Positions 23,198 to 34,555 of a stretch of DNA of 64,000 nucleotides are shown piece after piece. The DNA is from Pseudophaeomoniella oleicola. Lineage: Eukaryota; Ascomycota; Eurotiomycetes; Phaeomoniellales; Phaeomoniellaceae. The position numbers were made by a program, and so were the translations under genes. The stretch spans positions 1-64,000 of the forward strand of contig QWDQ01000080.1 in NCBI GenBank assembly GCA_003868215.1. The letters run 5' to 3'. Under the pieces are notes generated by a model. The model did not search any database. It was not told the origin of the DNA and was given only the letters and a program-made list of their open reading frames with translations. Each line of letters opens with the position of its first letter. Within the stretch, counting starts at the first letter, position 1.

Positions 23198-23229
23198 AAA
23201 AGCCACCTAAAATACCCTAGGATTTCAGA
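23198..23229 (-). repeat. Right terminal inverted repeat of the transposon
   Basis: Ends GGATTTCAGA before the second TA. It is less mutated than the left end. Confidence 0.75.
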
Positions 23230-23231
23230 TA

Positions 23232-23628
23232 CCAGCTGACAAGTAGATCACGTATAGAGAGTAACCCCGCGTCCAAGTTGGAGACTAGCAGCGTCGCTAT
23301 CGCTGTCTTTCGTCCTTTGCTTTGTCCTTTTCTTAATTGAGCAATAATAACCATCGGACTTCACTCAAGATGATGGCTCAGTAACCCCACCATAGCTACT
23401 ACGAGTACAATTTACTACGTAGTTGATCGAAGCTATTGGAACCACCATCACCCCATCATTTCGCAAAGTATTTGGAACACCTTCACTTCTTTTATCGTCG
23501 CTGTTTATCATTGACCTTCACTCTTCATTCCTCTTACTTTCCCGAGAAAACGAGAAGTCATAGCTGTTATATCTCTATCGCGTCCATTACTGTTACCATT
23601 TCGTCTGTTCACCACCCTCCAACCCACC
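23232..23628. other. Intergenic between transposon and dehydrogenase
   Basis: 397 bases of promoter and leader. TACTACGTAGT lies at 23413-23423, about 200 bases before the start codon. A pyrimidine-rich leader precedes the ATG. Confidence 0.5.
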
Positions 23629-24943
23629 ATGGCTAAACCATATACGATCCGCTGGGGCATCATGGGTAAGTAGCATGACTACCTTGGCCCTGTATAGCAC
23701 TTACTAACGGCCTGCATATAGCCACCGGTGGTATCGCTACGACCTTCACCAAGGATCTCATGGTAGATCCCAAAACCCGTGGTGTTGAGGATATCGTGCA
23801 CACAGTGACAGCCGTCGCATCTTCATCTTCCGCTGACTCGGCCAATAAATTCATATCGGAAATCATCACTCCCAAACAGTCAAAGGACGTCCCCTGCAAG
23901 GCCTATGGCTCCTACGAAGAATTGGTCAAGGACCCCAACATTGACATTGTCTACGTGGCCACGCCGCATTCCCACCACTTCCAGAACTGTATGCTTGCGC
24001 TGTCCCACAACAAGCGCATTCTCTGTGAGAAGGCCTTCACGGTCAATGCTGCGCAGGCCAAGAAGCTCTACCAGATTGCAAAGGAGAAGAACCTGTTCCT
24101 CATGGAGGCGGTCTGGACCCGTTACTTCCCTCTGTCCATCTACGTCCGCGATGAGATCCAAAAGGGAACCCTTGGAGAAGTTACTCGAGTCGCCGCAGAC
24201 TTGTCTCCAGGAATGGTGGCCGACGAGTTCGACAAATCGCACCGCATGGTCAACCTCAACCTTGCCGGAGGAGCGCTGCTCGATCTGGGTGTTTACCCCT
24301 TGACTTGGGTCTTCCAGACACTCTACCACACGATCCCGCCTGCAGAACGACAACCCCCCGAAGTATCGTCTGCGATGACCTTTTACGAGACAGGCGCCGA
24401 TTACATGACGACGATGGTGCTGACGTTCCCACGTTCAACGCCAAAAGGATTGACGAAGAGCCACGGAGTCGCCATGACTGCGTTCGACATCTCTCATGAC
24501 CCCGACGGGAAGAGCACTGCTGGGTAAGCCACACACACACACACTCTCTTTCTCTCTCATCCCCCCCCCTTCCAACAACAATGATCTCCCAAATTCTAAC
24601 CCCTCTCTCTCTCTTTCCCTCCAGCCCCACAGTCCGCATCTACGGCACAAAAGCCGAACTCCAAATCTTCGGCCCCCCCTACCGCCCCGAAAGCACACGC
24701 CTAATCCCCCATTCCGGTTCCATCACTTCCAAACCCTTCCCCATCCCCGCCGGCCACGGCATGTTCTGGGAAGCCGACGAAGCCGCGCGCTGCGTGCGCG
24801 ACGGCAAACTCGAGAGCGCGGGCATGCCGTGGGAAGAGAGCACGGCGATCATGCAGGTGATGGATCAGGTGCGGAAGCAAGGCGGGTTGACGTATCCCGA
24901 GGGGATCGAGTCGACGGAGTTTCCGGTTGCGTTGCCACGGTAA
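23629..24943 (+). CDS. Gfo/Idh/MocA oxidoreductase, D-xylose/dihydrodiol dehydrogenase type
   Basis: Three exons (23629-23665, 23722-24523, 24625-24943) give 385 residues. An N-terminal NADP-binding Rossmann fold starts RWGIMATGGIATTF, formed across the first splice. It continues with DIVYVATPHSHHFQNCMLAL and the family lysine in CEKAFTVNAAQAKKL. The C-terminal alpha/beta half has LMEAVWTRYFPL, GGALLDLGVYPLTWVFQ and TVRIYGTKAELQIFGP. These features match dimeric dihydrodiol dehydrogenases and the fungal NADP-dependent D-xylose dehydrogenase Xyd1, which oxidises xylose to xylonolactone. Substrate cannot be fixed from sequence. Cytosolic; no signal peptide. Confidence 0.88.
23666..23721 (+). 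other. Intron 1 of the dehydrogenase gene
   Basis: 56 nt, GTAAGT...ATAG, with the branch-like sequence TTACTAAC. Phase 1, splitting the Ala codon just before the nucleotide-binding GG. Confidence 0.9.
24524..24624 (+). other. Intron 2 of the dehydrogenase gene, with CA and CT microsatellites
   Basis: 101 nt, GTAAGC to CCAG. It contains short CA and CT runs. Phase 2, restoring Gly before PTVRIYG. Confidence 0.88.
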
Positions 24944-25885
24944 AGAGATTTACATAATGTTTAGTTTTTTTTATATATCGGTAATTCGAGTATGGAATGA
25001 CATGTTCTCTCTCTCTCTATCTCTCCTAATTAAATATAAGGAATAAGAACATACATAACCAACCTTCCCCCCTCCCCCCCTTTCGAAAAAAAAAAGGTCC
25101 ACGTAAATCTACTAATTTCCTCATGAACCAATTCACCTCGCCCGTCATCATTTTTATATTCCTACGTTGTTAACAACCTTACCACATATACATGCAGTCT
25201 AAAAAAGAACAAACTGTATACCAATATAAAAGAGACAGAGAGAGAGAGAGACAGAAACGAGTCTAGACGGCGACAAAAAGGGCCAGCTGTCTGAGACGTG
25301 TGAAGATTCGATCTAATAAACAACTTTCCCCCGCCCTCCTTCTTTCTTGCTCATCTCGTTATCCCAAGGATGACAAGGACTGAAGAATTCACCATCTGTC
25401 GTCTTCGAAGATTTTATTGAAGCACATATTCCAGGATGGGTGGGGGGGTTTGGCACCTCTTTTTCTCTGTCTCTCTCTCTCTCTCTCTTTTTTTCTACGG
25501 ATCCCAACAGAATGATAGAGCAACTACGTACTCATTTTCGCATCTCTGGTTAGACACAGAGAGAGAGAGCGCGGGGGAGAGAGGAAGCATAGAAGCACAG
25601 AAAGTGGCATTGGCATTCAACAACGACGACAACACGTCCCCACGTATGAAACTGTATGTGGTAGGTATTCTGCTAACAGAAAATCTGAAAATGCGTCAAC
25701 CTTCCCAGGACAGCACCATTGAAAATACGACAACGACCTCTCCACTTCCTCATATCTGCAACATAATCCGAACTCCTCCAACATTGCGGGAATCTTTTCC
25801 AAATATCTGTATGAACATTTCATGTCGTCTAGCTCGTCTCTTCCTCTGGCCAAAAATGCAGGAATGCAATGGTCGTTAAGTTTCA
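24944..25885. other. Intergenic with simple repeats
   Basis: Shared 3' region of two convergent genes. It holds GA and CT dinucleotide runs around 25225-25260, 25468-25495 and 25557-25575, plus C and A tracts at 25070-25096. No gene is seen. Confidence 0.55.
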
Positions 25886-28784
25886 TCACTGTCCAGCGTT
25901 CTTTTTCCATTTGAGCAGTTCGCTCAAACTTGCAAGACTGCAGCCATTCTTCATAAAGTCGTGTTGCAACAATTCATCGGCGCTTGCTCGAGACTTGACA
26001 TCAACGCACAGGCAGACACTCAAGAACGCCTTGAGTTCTCTGCTGAGCTTGTTCGGGTTTTTCAATCGAGGCGTGCCATTTGTGGCAATCAAAAACAAAG
26101 CTTTTAGAGGCTCTTCGTTGAGATACGGCGGTTCTGATTCGATCATCTCGATTGCCATGATCCCAAGAGACCAGATGTCAACCTTGGGTCCATACTCCTT
26201 TTGCTTGACCACTTCCGGTGCCATCCAGTATGGAGTGCCCACCATCGTAGCACGTTTCGACTTTGACTCTGTAAGTTTTGCACAGAAACCAAAATCGGCT
26301 ATGATAGATGTTAGCTCAATATCGAGAATTACTGTGGTCTGCCTTACTAATCTTCACGTTCCCTACACGATCGAGCAGCACATTATCACTCTTGATATCT
26401 CGGTGAATGATGTCTTGGCTGTGCAGATGTGCAAGTCCCTTACATGTCTAGAACAGTTAGCAGGAGCGTTGGCATTTAAAAAACAATAGCCACCCACCTC
26501 AAAACAGATAGTTGAGATCTGATCCTCTGTAATGATAGGATTGTTATCGATCACGTCAGTTAGCGCTCCACCTTCCATGAACTCCATCACAACCCAAAGC
26601 TCGTTGTTCTGTTCTTGCAGGAATGAATCGAGGAAGTTGACGATGTTTGGATGTTTACTGTCCTTCATAACAATGATTTCATTGACAATGAGTTCCTTGC
26701 GTGGCTGGTTGCGTAGATCCATTTGCTTGATGGCCACTTGACCACGTGGGCCATGCGTGCGATAGATCTCACGCGCTACTGGGGACGAAGAATTGTCCTT
26801 GACTCTCGCCACATAAACAGAGCCTGAAGCTCCTTGTCCAATCTTCTTTTGCTTGCTGTACGATTCAAGGGGATTATCCTTGGACACAACTTGCTTTAGT
26901 TTGGCCATGACCTCATTCTCGGTCATGCTAGACATGCGAACCTCCTTCTGCCTCTCCTCAGCAGGTTTCTTTGATGTGAGTGCCTTCTCGGCTTGCTGGC
27001 GAGGGTCAGCTGCCGGCGTAGGCTTTGATGGCACCGGTGCTTGCTTCGCCACGTTGAGAGGCTTTGGCTGCTGAACTGGTCCCGGTAAGCGAGTGGTTTG
27101 CTGTCCCTGAGCGCCCGCTCCATTGACCGGCCTACCCTGGGGCGATTGGCCTCTTGGATCTGCACTTTGCTGGTAACGAGCACCAGTTGGGGGTGTGCTC
27201 GGACCGTTCCTAAGCGAGCCTTGTCCATTTTGGGTTGTTTCACCAATGCCCTGTCCAGGAGTCCTTGGCGGCACTCCAGTGGTTGGCGGTGCTGGTGCTG
27301 GACGTTGCGCGGTCATAGGCTGCCTCAAGGATCCTGGTGGTTGTTGACGATCACGTTGGGAGCCTGGTGCTGGAGGAGCGGCCCTTGAGGGGTTGTAACG
27401 ATCATTCCTTGCACTCTCCCCAAAAGCACCAATTTCCTGCTGCGCCACAGGTGTTCTCGTCTGTGGGATTGACGCATTATACGCTTCCTGGTCACGCCGA
27501 TTTTGCTCATCTTCACGCTCCCGCCGTTGCTGTGCTTCCCTAATCTTACGTGCATCTTCTTCCATTCGTCGACGCTGTTCTTGGTTCGCGATCTCTTTGA
27601 TTCTTGCCGCATCTGCCTCCATGTCGTAGGGTTGAGTGTTTGTACGCTGCAAGCCCTGGTTTGGAGTGCTGGTCCCGGACCTTGGCGGAGTGTTTTCTCC
27701 ATAACCCTTAAAATTCTGGTTACTTTCAAGTCGCTGCGGGCCAGTTGGAGGAGCCGGCCGAGGGGGAGCGATACCAGCACCGCTGCCAGAGTACCCCAGT
27801 TGCTTGTTGCCGAGCGAAGTGGCTGGAGGAGTTGGCATTGCACTTGAGTACATTTCAGGATGTTGCTCTCGCATTTTGTGCTCAGAGTAGAATTCGAGAA
27901 CCTCGATGACCGCTTGAGGGTTCTTTTTGTAGTCTTCCTTTGTGATTGCTGATGCCGTCAACAACTTCTCCCACTCCACAGGTAGGCCAACAAAACCTCC
28001 AGTCTGAGGATCAAAGCCAACGTGAACTCTGTGACTGAAGTTTGTAGGGTTGCTGACACCCCCCATTCCAGGGCATCTCTCGTATATCTTGTCGATCCAG
28101 TCATAGATTTCATCGTCATTCTTCACTTCACAGATAATTGTACGGGTAGGTAGATCGCGGGAACTTCCTGGCCTGCTTATTGTGTCCTTTGGGTTCGCAA
28201 TTCGAACGATCTCGAATGCCATTCTTGTGTCCTCAGACCGCGAGACCCCCGTGACCGTGTTGAGGTTTATGGTCTGCACTAGCTTGCCATTTTCGTTCTT
28301 GAGAAAGTCGAGGCGGAATTCGCGTAGTATGAGAAACCTCTGATTCCATCCAGAGAGGAACTTGTCTTCTTTACACCTAATGTATCCTTCTTTGATAACA
28401 CCACCATTGTTCGATTTGGTTGAATTGAGAGACAGAGAGCTCGAATTAGGAAAGTAGGCACCTGAAGGGGTCGATGCACCAGGTGAGTTTATCGACATCT
28501 GACTGAAGGAACTAGGAATGCTACTTGCAGACTGAGCAAGATTGAGTCGCGGTCGATCGGTGGGCGGTCGAGGAGCCGGACCTGGGTTCATGAATTGCTG
28601 CGGCGTATAGATACTGTAGCAGAATCAGCGCTGGTGTCATACATGCACGCACGACAACAAGTAGGAAGGAGCGTCGAACGGACGACAGCAATGGTCGACA
28701 GACAGGGTTCAGCACCAATTTTCTGCCATTGGGGGGAATACATAGATCAGGGGCTTCTTACCTGCCGGACTGTGAAGATGCCAT
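25886..28784 (-). CDS. cla4: PAK-family protein kinase Cla4
   Basis: Four exons (28784-28762, 28613-26498, 26447-26348, 26298-25886) give 883 residues. Order: a short first exon MASSQSGS; a Ser-rich lead; PH domain about 80-190 ([20 protein letters not shown]); CRIB domain about 193-230 ([21 protein letters not shown]); a long Pro/Gln/Arg-rich linker; and a C-terminal STE20-type kinase from about 605. The kinase has the glycine loop [17 protein letters not shown] lysine, HRDIKSDN catalytic loop formed by splicing, DFG, and the [11 protein letters not shown] activation segment. PH plus CRIB plus kinase is the Cla4 type, not Ste20. It is an effector of Cdc42/Rac in septin assembly, polarity and hyphal growth, and is required for infection in several plant pathogens. 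Confidence 0.93.
26299..26347 (-). other. Intron 3 of cla4
   Basis: 49 nt, GTAAGG to CATAG. It splits the Thr codon just before the DFG motif. Confidence 0.9.
26448..26497 (-). other. Intron 2 of cla4
   Basis: 50 nt, GTGGGT to TCTAG, phase 0, between CFE and TCKGLAHLH in the kinase domain. Confidence 0.9.
28614..28761 (-). other. Intron 1 of cla4
   Basis: 148 nt, GTAAGA to CTACAG. It separates a 23-nt first coding exon and joins AG to T (Ser), giving [13 protein letters not shown]. Confidence 0.82.
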
Positions 28785-31451
28785 ACTGGCCGTCAAGCGA
28801 TCGTAATACCTACGTATGCGATCCTAGTATTTGATGTATTTGTTACCCGCTCGGTGGAGCAATGCGTGCTTGAGCAGACAAGAGTCCTGTCTAGTCGAGC
28901 AAAAGCACGACAAGCCAGGACTCAATACTTGTCAATGCTGAACTCTGAAGCGAGATGCTCCTCGATACCGTAGGTACTGGTACTTAGGCGCTCGAGAGAG
29001 TGGTGGAGGTGGAGCGAACTCTCAGGATGCCCCCTTACCTTTCAATTTGGCGGGGCTGAGCGGATCCGCTGCCGTGGATATTGCACAAGCAGCGCCAACA
29101 AACCAAGAGTTGGGTTCGCACGATGTCTAGGAAAGAGGATTAGGACGAGAAGAGACGGCGACTTTCGGGATGCAGTATTTGAGAGAAGTTGATATGCCGG
29201 AAGACAGTTGAACTGATAGACTATTTTTGCTTGTGATTAGGAGCGCGGCTCTGCGACCGGGACAAGCGCACAATCGAAACACTCAGTGGGGCAGTCCGGT
29301 CGTCTTTATTGAGGGAGGCGAGTCTGGGTTTGACGCTGTATTATCTGCTAGGTATTTCGTGCGACAAGTTTCAGTATCGAGCAATCGTGAGCTGTTCTGA
29401 CGTGCACAGCTATTATTCAAATAGGGCAGACGTGGTTTGTCACAAACAAAGTATTCTAAGAGAAACAGTGCTATGATAACTGTGCAATCTGAATTGGAAC
29501 TGTGGTAAGGTGAATAAGATGACGGGAAGAGGGGGGGGATGTCTATCGGGGAGGGGAGTGGCTAATTGTAGCTTATTAGAGGCGAGGTGTTACTGTTACT
29601 GTACATTACATAGCAGCTAATGTAAGGTAGTAGCGAGAAGAATGCACCGGTAGGATCATACTCTCATTTACCTCATCCCTGTCACCATTGTAAGTTACTG
29701 AAGGTACTCTTAGGCAGGATACACCTAAGTCAAATCAATTAGGTACCTAGGTACCTAGGTAGGTCCAGTCACTTACGGTACAAGATAATCAACAGGTAGG
29801 TACCTAGGTACAAGACAATCATAGGTAGGAGATAGGTATGTCCCGTGTTTTGCTCAATATTACATGTAGCCGATGTTATATTAGCCTAGCACAGGTTGGT
29901 TGTAGAATAAGGTCAGCATCTTATTACAATGATATATAGGAAGTGGACCGTCAATATCGGAAAGAAGAGAATTGAAGTATGTACATACTACAGATATCCC
30001 TCGAGCCATGCATACCGTCGAGCCGTGGGCAACAGCGATCGGTAGTGGCGATGTGGATAGGCTTGCGACTATGACTCTCCCAATTCAAGTTTGCTTCCTT
30101 GTGGGTACAGTAACATACCCAATTCCCTGATTATATGTCTGAGCGAGAATCCCTTCATCTCACCTATTGTTATTCTCTCCTTTTTGTGTAGGCACCCACG
30201 ACAAATCTCTTCATCTTTTGTCCTATGTAGGAGAAAGATCAATATCGGACTCACACCGAGAATCACGTGAAGGGTTTCCTCATCTTTCATCACAATTGTC
30301 CATTGTTCTTCATGAAACAAAGCTCTGCTCTACTGTAACCCCTGTCAATCACCAGACACATGAAGTGCCAAGCGGTGTTTTCTCTGTTACAATGGACAAT
30401 CCAGATGAAACCGAAATCCCTGACTCTTTCGGGACGCAAGAGAAAGATCCGAACCCAAATCTCTCTTCAATTCGACAACCGACTGATCTCATCCATCCGA
30501 CTTCATTCAAACGCCATCTCGGCCATGGACACGGTCAGTAGTCGTTGATGAAGCTGTCATTTCTCACCTTGTGGCAATCTTGTCTCTCATTCTCTACTGT
30601 GTCAACCTCCATAAGAGCTCCATAAAGAGGGTTCACGAAAAGCCATACATCCAGCATGTAGCCACTGCCTTCATTGGCTCTTCAAGTTTGGGGAGAGTTT
30701 ATCGCACATGCAGAGCAAGCCAAAGGAGATTCTCAGCACTTCATTAGTGACTGGGATTTTCAATGCAGCAACAATGCATCTTGGGCGCTGAAGCTGTCAG
30801 CTCGTCACAGTTCCTCATACTGCTATGAGAGCATTGTTGGCCACTTCCATGTCTGCCCACCACGGGTTAGGTCCTCATTTCCCATACTCTGTCCTCTTGT
30901 TCTATCTTTGCCAATCTCCTGTGCAATATTCCTACAGTTCATTCAATCGGCGGTATGAGTTGGGGATAGGGTCAGTCCTGGAAAAAAGCACTATCACGGA
31001 TGTTCTATCTTCTATCTTCCCCCATGATCTCTTCTACAGCTTTCTTCTTATTTACCTTGGTGAACTCAGATGGGTAGAAATATGCGTAGGGTGATTATCA
31101 TTGTTCTGGAAAAGTGTTGGAAGCATCCCCACGTTGAAACTCAACTTGTTGACATAACTATCACGCGTTCAATGTGATTCTTCTAAAGCGTCACCACTAT
31201 CAAGCCTACTACTGTGTTAGAGCTTCACCAGAAAGGTTCTAAATCGCCCTGTGCAAAACAGAGTATCTCATTGCACTCCACTAGACATCAAATGTTCTCT
31301 TTGCACTTCAACCCCTCAGTTTCTGATCATTCATCTGGAACACGATTTCTACTTACTTTAAAGAGTCCTCTTCAACACAGCCAGAGCGCGTCATTCCAGA
31401 ATACGTTACAATAGCACGAAAGTTGCTTTTGGGCTTTCTGAGGGAGGCGCT
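28785..31451. other. Gene-poor region, 2.7 kb
   Basis: Holds the cla4 promoter and the upstream region of the AT-hook gene, which is divergent to it. Palindromic AGGTACCTAGGTA motifs cluster at 29736-29830. TCACGTGA-type E-box sequence lies near 30264. Frames between 30167 and 31094 are short and unrecognised. Confidence 0.55.
29736..29830. repeat. Cluster of AGGTACCTAGGTA palindromes
   Basis: Overlapping units of GGTACCTA and CCTAGGTA occur at about 29740-29764 and again at about 29793-29812, separated by sequence with near-repeated ACAAGATAATCA and ACAAGACAATCA. Each block can fold on itself. Confidence 0.7.
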
Positions 31452-34400
31452 ATGGCCGAGATACCCCAGCATTGGCTAGGAAGTGGAAGCGTAGGCGAAG
31501 CGGGAATCTCATGTATGTCATCTACTCTTACGAGTGATGGAAGATTGACATAGATGAAGCACCTTCAAAAGGCTACTCGAGGCACTCAAGAGCTGCTAAG
31601 GTGGCTGCCAATGTGGCATTATCCGAAGACGCTCGTGGTACTGCTGCGTTCTATGCACAGCATGGCTTTCCACCTAACAAATGGTCTTTGCAACAAACCA
31701 ACGCAGATTTCAACTTTGCTGGGACAAAGCAACGAACTTCACCCTCAGCGCGCAATGGCACGGCTGGCCTACAAACAAAGAAGAGACCACGGGAGGACGC
31801 AAATATGGCATATCCAAGGATCGGAGCACCGACAGCTGTCGGCCAAGCCGCGCTGTCTATCAACCCGAACGCTGAATTGACAAAGCGAAGAAGAGTTAAT
31901 GAAATTCAATATCTCCCTTTACCAGGATATATTGGAAGTCCGTTCAATCTAGCGCCATCCCCAGCCCAAGACCCTTCTCGCTCAACCAGCAGAGAGAGCG
32001 AGTCTATTGGCTGTGGACGTGAGGCACCGAACATTGAACACAACGCACAGCATCCTCGACCAATTCAAGATGTAAGCCAGCAACGACGCATAATCACACT
32101 GAAAGTGAGCCGTGGAAAATACCTCCAACTTCTTCTTGCCCTGAATTCACAGGCAAACTCGGACAAGAGCAATGAGGCTGCTACCAATGCGCCATCTGCT
32201 CATTCGATTCAGATGCCGGAGACATCTCTGTACGGATCTAATGGTATTGCTCAGATGGGATATCACAATGTATGCAAGGGTAACGAGGCTGCTACCAATG
32301 CGCCATCTGTTCCTTCAATCCAGATCCCGGTCAAGCCTCTCTATGAATCTAATAGCATCGCTCAGACGGGGCATCACAATGTATGGATGGGTAACGAGGC
32401 TGCTAGTAATGCGCCATCTACTTTTCATGCAGGCTATGCTCCAACCGCCGTGAACGGAAACAACGCGGCCAGTCAGACCGAGAATCCATTTGTATGGAAG
32501 ACCATCGGGGCAGCTGTCAATGCGCCATGGCCTCCTCCGGACTACACCCCTATCACTCCTAGCGGTAACATGGTCATCCCTCAAGCAAAGAGTCAACATG
32601 GAAACATAATCTCTGGAAGAGTATCTGCCCAAGCATCACCGGCGCTCTCGGCATGTTTGTCTGGTCCAAGAACTCTGAACAACCCCGTGAACCAACACAC
32701 AGTAAGAAGCGAAAACTCGGTGGATGGCACGATTGTGGGAACACGATTCTTTGGCACTACGCCGAAGCAGGTGCTGAAAGTCAGCTCTCACCCTCCAGGA
32801 GCGAAACTCGCTCACAAGCCAGCACACGAATCAGCACCACCTGCCACTTTGAAGCAATCGAACATCAAAATTCCGCATCTATTACCCAAGTCCCTCGAGG
32901 ACGTGCCAAAGAGAAAAGGAAGGCCTCGCAAAGGCAAAGATGTCACAAATCTACAAGGTGCAGATAAGTTCATGTACGATGTAGACACTGTTCATCTGTG
33001 GGAGATGAGAACAAAGGAGCTCTTCATGAAAGAGACCGCCAAGGAGTGGAACTTCATCAACCATCATGATCCTTCACCATTACAGGTGGCAGCTGATGCA
33101 ATTCCAGTAATCTGGCAAGCACGATCTTATTTTGATGAACGCCAGAAAGAACTAATAGAGCTTGCCGTTGCCAATGAGAATGCCAAAGATCAATACGTTT
33201 GCCGACTCAAGGCATATTCTCCGCAGGAGCTCTACGAGCTGGTCAGTGCAAAGGCGATAGCATCTTCCCATGTTCCAGCCAGTAGCTACCAACCCCCAAA
33301 GCAGACGAGGCCGAAGAAGAGAAAGGCCCAAATTGAGAACCCTGTCGTCGACCCGGTATCCGCGCCCTTCAACTACCCGCATGTTAGTGACCAGACTCCA
33401 AAGCAGCCGTGTCCCAAGAAGAGAAAGACTGAGCATACAGTTCAGGCTCCTGCCTTTGGGCCCCGCATTCAATCCCAGCATTATCCTGGCAAATCAGTTG
33501 GCAGCTGGCAGACAGCTCAGCAGGCCATATTGGAGCAGAGAAAGCCTAGTAATATTGTCGACGTTCCTACCATTAACAAGCCCACTACCACTAATATTGG
33601 CGGCGCGCAACAGGTTTCGAACAACCAAGAGGCTGCTAAGCTACAGGGTGGAACACCTCAGAGTATCTTCCAACCAGCCGGACCTCTTCAAACTTCAGGC
33701 TCTGGAGTCCAGGGTTTACGATGTCGCAAGATACTGCAGACAGACCTGGGGAAGAAGAGAAAGTTTGAAGACCAAGAGATACAGATTGGGAGTAAAACTT
33801 CAAGACCTTCTGAAGACATAAATGGTTCGGCAGCCGACGAAAGTCTCCCCAAGCGGCAGAAGACTTCAGGCGCTGAGACCTGGCCACTGCGCTATTTTGT
33901 TCCACCGGAAGGTTGTGTGTTGGCTCCTTTCATAGACGCAGGCTGTATTAATTCCGACCTGGGTCTCCTTGACTACAGCGACTGCCGGTATCATTCACCA
34001 CGCAACGATACTGAGCTCGCATGGCTACAGGCTGCTATTAGACTAACAGTACGACATTATATAGCTCTTGCAGACGGCACCGATCCAGAGCTTGGCAGAG
34101 TAACACTCGACATGGGCTACATGGCTGTATACAACGATCTCCAGTTCCAATTGAAGATGTGGGCTCGCCGTAACCTTACTGCCCGACATTACTGGAACGT
34201 GGTGTGCATGCCAACGCTTTTCAAACTAGACAAATGGGAGGGTTCTTTTGATGGCTATCCGAACGCCGCGAATTATGGCAATGCTGAGAAAGCTATCATG
34301 GGAAGAATTGATAGACAGACGTACAGTGCGAAATGTGCAAGATGCGCACGAAGAGGAATATGGTGTGACAAAGAAATTCGAGGGAAGGGATCACCTTGTT

Positions 34401-34555
34401 CCGGCTGCAGCGGGTTAGGATTTGCTTGCATGCGCCATGATCGAGATCCCGAGACCAAACAGCAGAAGAAGCGAGAAACAGTAGAGGTTACAGCTGTTGA
34501 GGATGTCATCGAGAGGGAGACTGATGGAGGGTACTTCCGAGCTTGGGCGGAGTAA
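31452..34555 (+). CDS. Large nuclear protein with tandem repeats, AT-hook and C-terminal Zn2Cys6 cluster
   Basis: Exons 31452-31512 and 31554-34555, with a 41-nt intron, give 1020 residues beginning MAEIPQHWLGSGSVGEAGIS. Four 37-residue repeats with core NEAATNAPS start at residue 227. An AT-hook, KRKGRPRKGK, lies near 470-482. Two similar basic segments with PKKRK (nuclear-localisation type) lie near 605 and 640. A C-terminal cluster C948-x2-C-x6-C-x10-C-x2-C-x6-C979 has the spacing of fungal Zn2Cys6 DNA-binding domains, which are usually N-terminal. Between lies an acidic-aromatic domain of about 120 residues (GCINSDLGLLDYSDCRY to MPTLFKLDKWEG) that I do not recognise. A DNA-binding role is inferred; targets unknown. 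Confidence 0.75.
31513..31553 (+). other. Intron of the AT-hook/Zn2Cys6 gene
   Basis: 41 nt, GTATGT to CATAG, short for the window. It joins T to AT (Tyr) and links the only good upstream ATG to the long frame, whose first in-frame ATG is otherwise well inside. Confidence 0.7.
32171..32614 (+). repeat. Four-copy 111-bp coding tandem repeat
   Basis: The anchors AAT/AAC-GAG-GCT-GCT...AAT-GCG-CCA recur at exactly 111-bp spacing (32171, 32282, 32393, about 32504). Copies 1 and 2 are the most alike; copy 4 keeps little beyond AAVNAP. Decay towards the 3' side suggests older copies there. Confidence 0.85.

Larger units (their letters stand above)
21343..23231 (+). mobile_element. RIP-degraded pogo/Fot1-type (Tc1/mariner superfamily) DNA transposon
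   Basis: An AT-rich block of about 1885 bp inserted at TA. The ends are imperfect inverted repeats of about 30 bp: TCTGGAATTCTATATATTCT at the left and, read inward, TCTGAAATCCTAGGGTATTT at the right. A TA flanks both ends, and the flanks rejoin to the palindrome CTGGTACCAG, so the target duplication is visible. CpA is nearly absent while TpA and CpG persist, the mark of repeat-induced point mutation. On the plus strand, about 22265-22510 still reads LLIFNNINLY, IIVFFLLAYIIYFF and LNIKVFQFFKYYY, shadows of the DDE transposase blocks LLxxDGHxSH, IIxxxLPxHTTH and LDVGVFxPxKxxY. Length and blocks match Fot1/Flipper-like elements. No open frame survives, so it is inert. Confidence 0.85.

Noticed and set aside
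21343-23231. Mitochondrial or centromeric origin for the AT-rich block
   Set aside because: Inverted ends, TA duplication, CpA depletion and residual DDE blocks identify a RIP-mutated transposon instead.
24496-24957. Plus-strand 153-codon Pro/Arg-rich frame
   Set aside because: Overlaps the last intron and exon of the dehydrogenase in another frame; composition reflects CT and CA repeats.
27325-27843. Minus-strand 172-codon frame inside cla4
   Set aside because: Alternative frame of the low-complexity Cla4 linker; no independent start context or domain.
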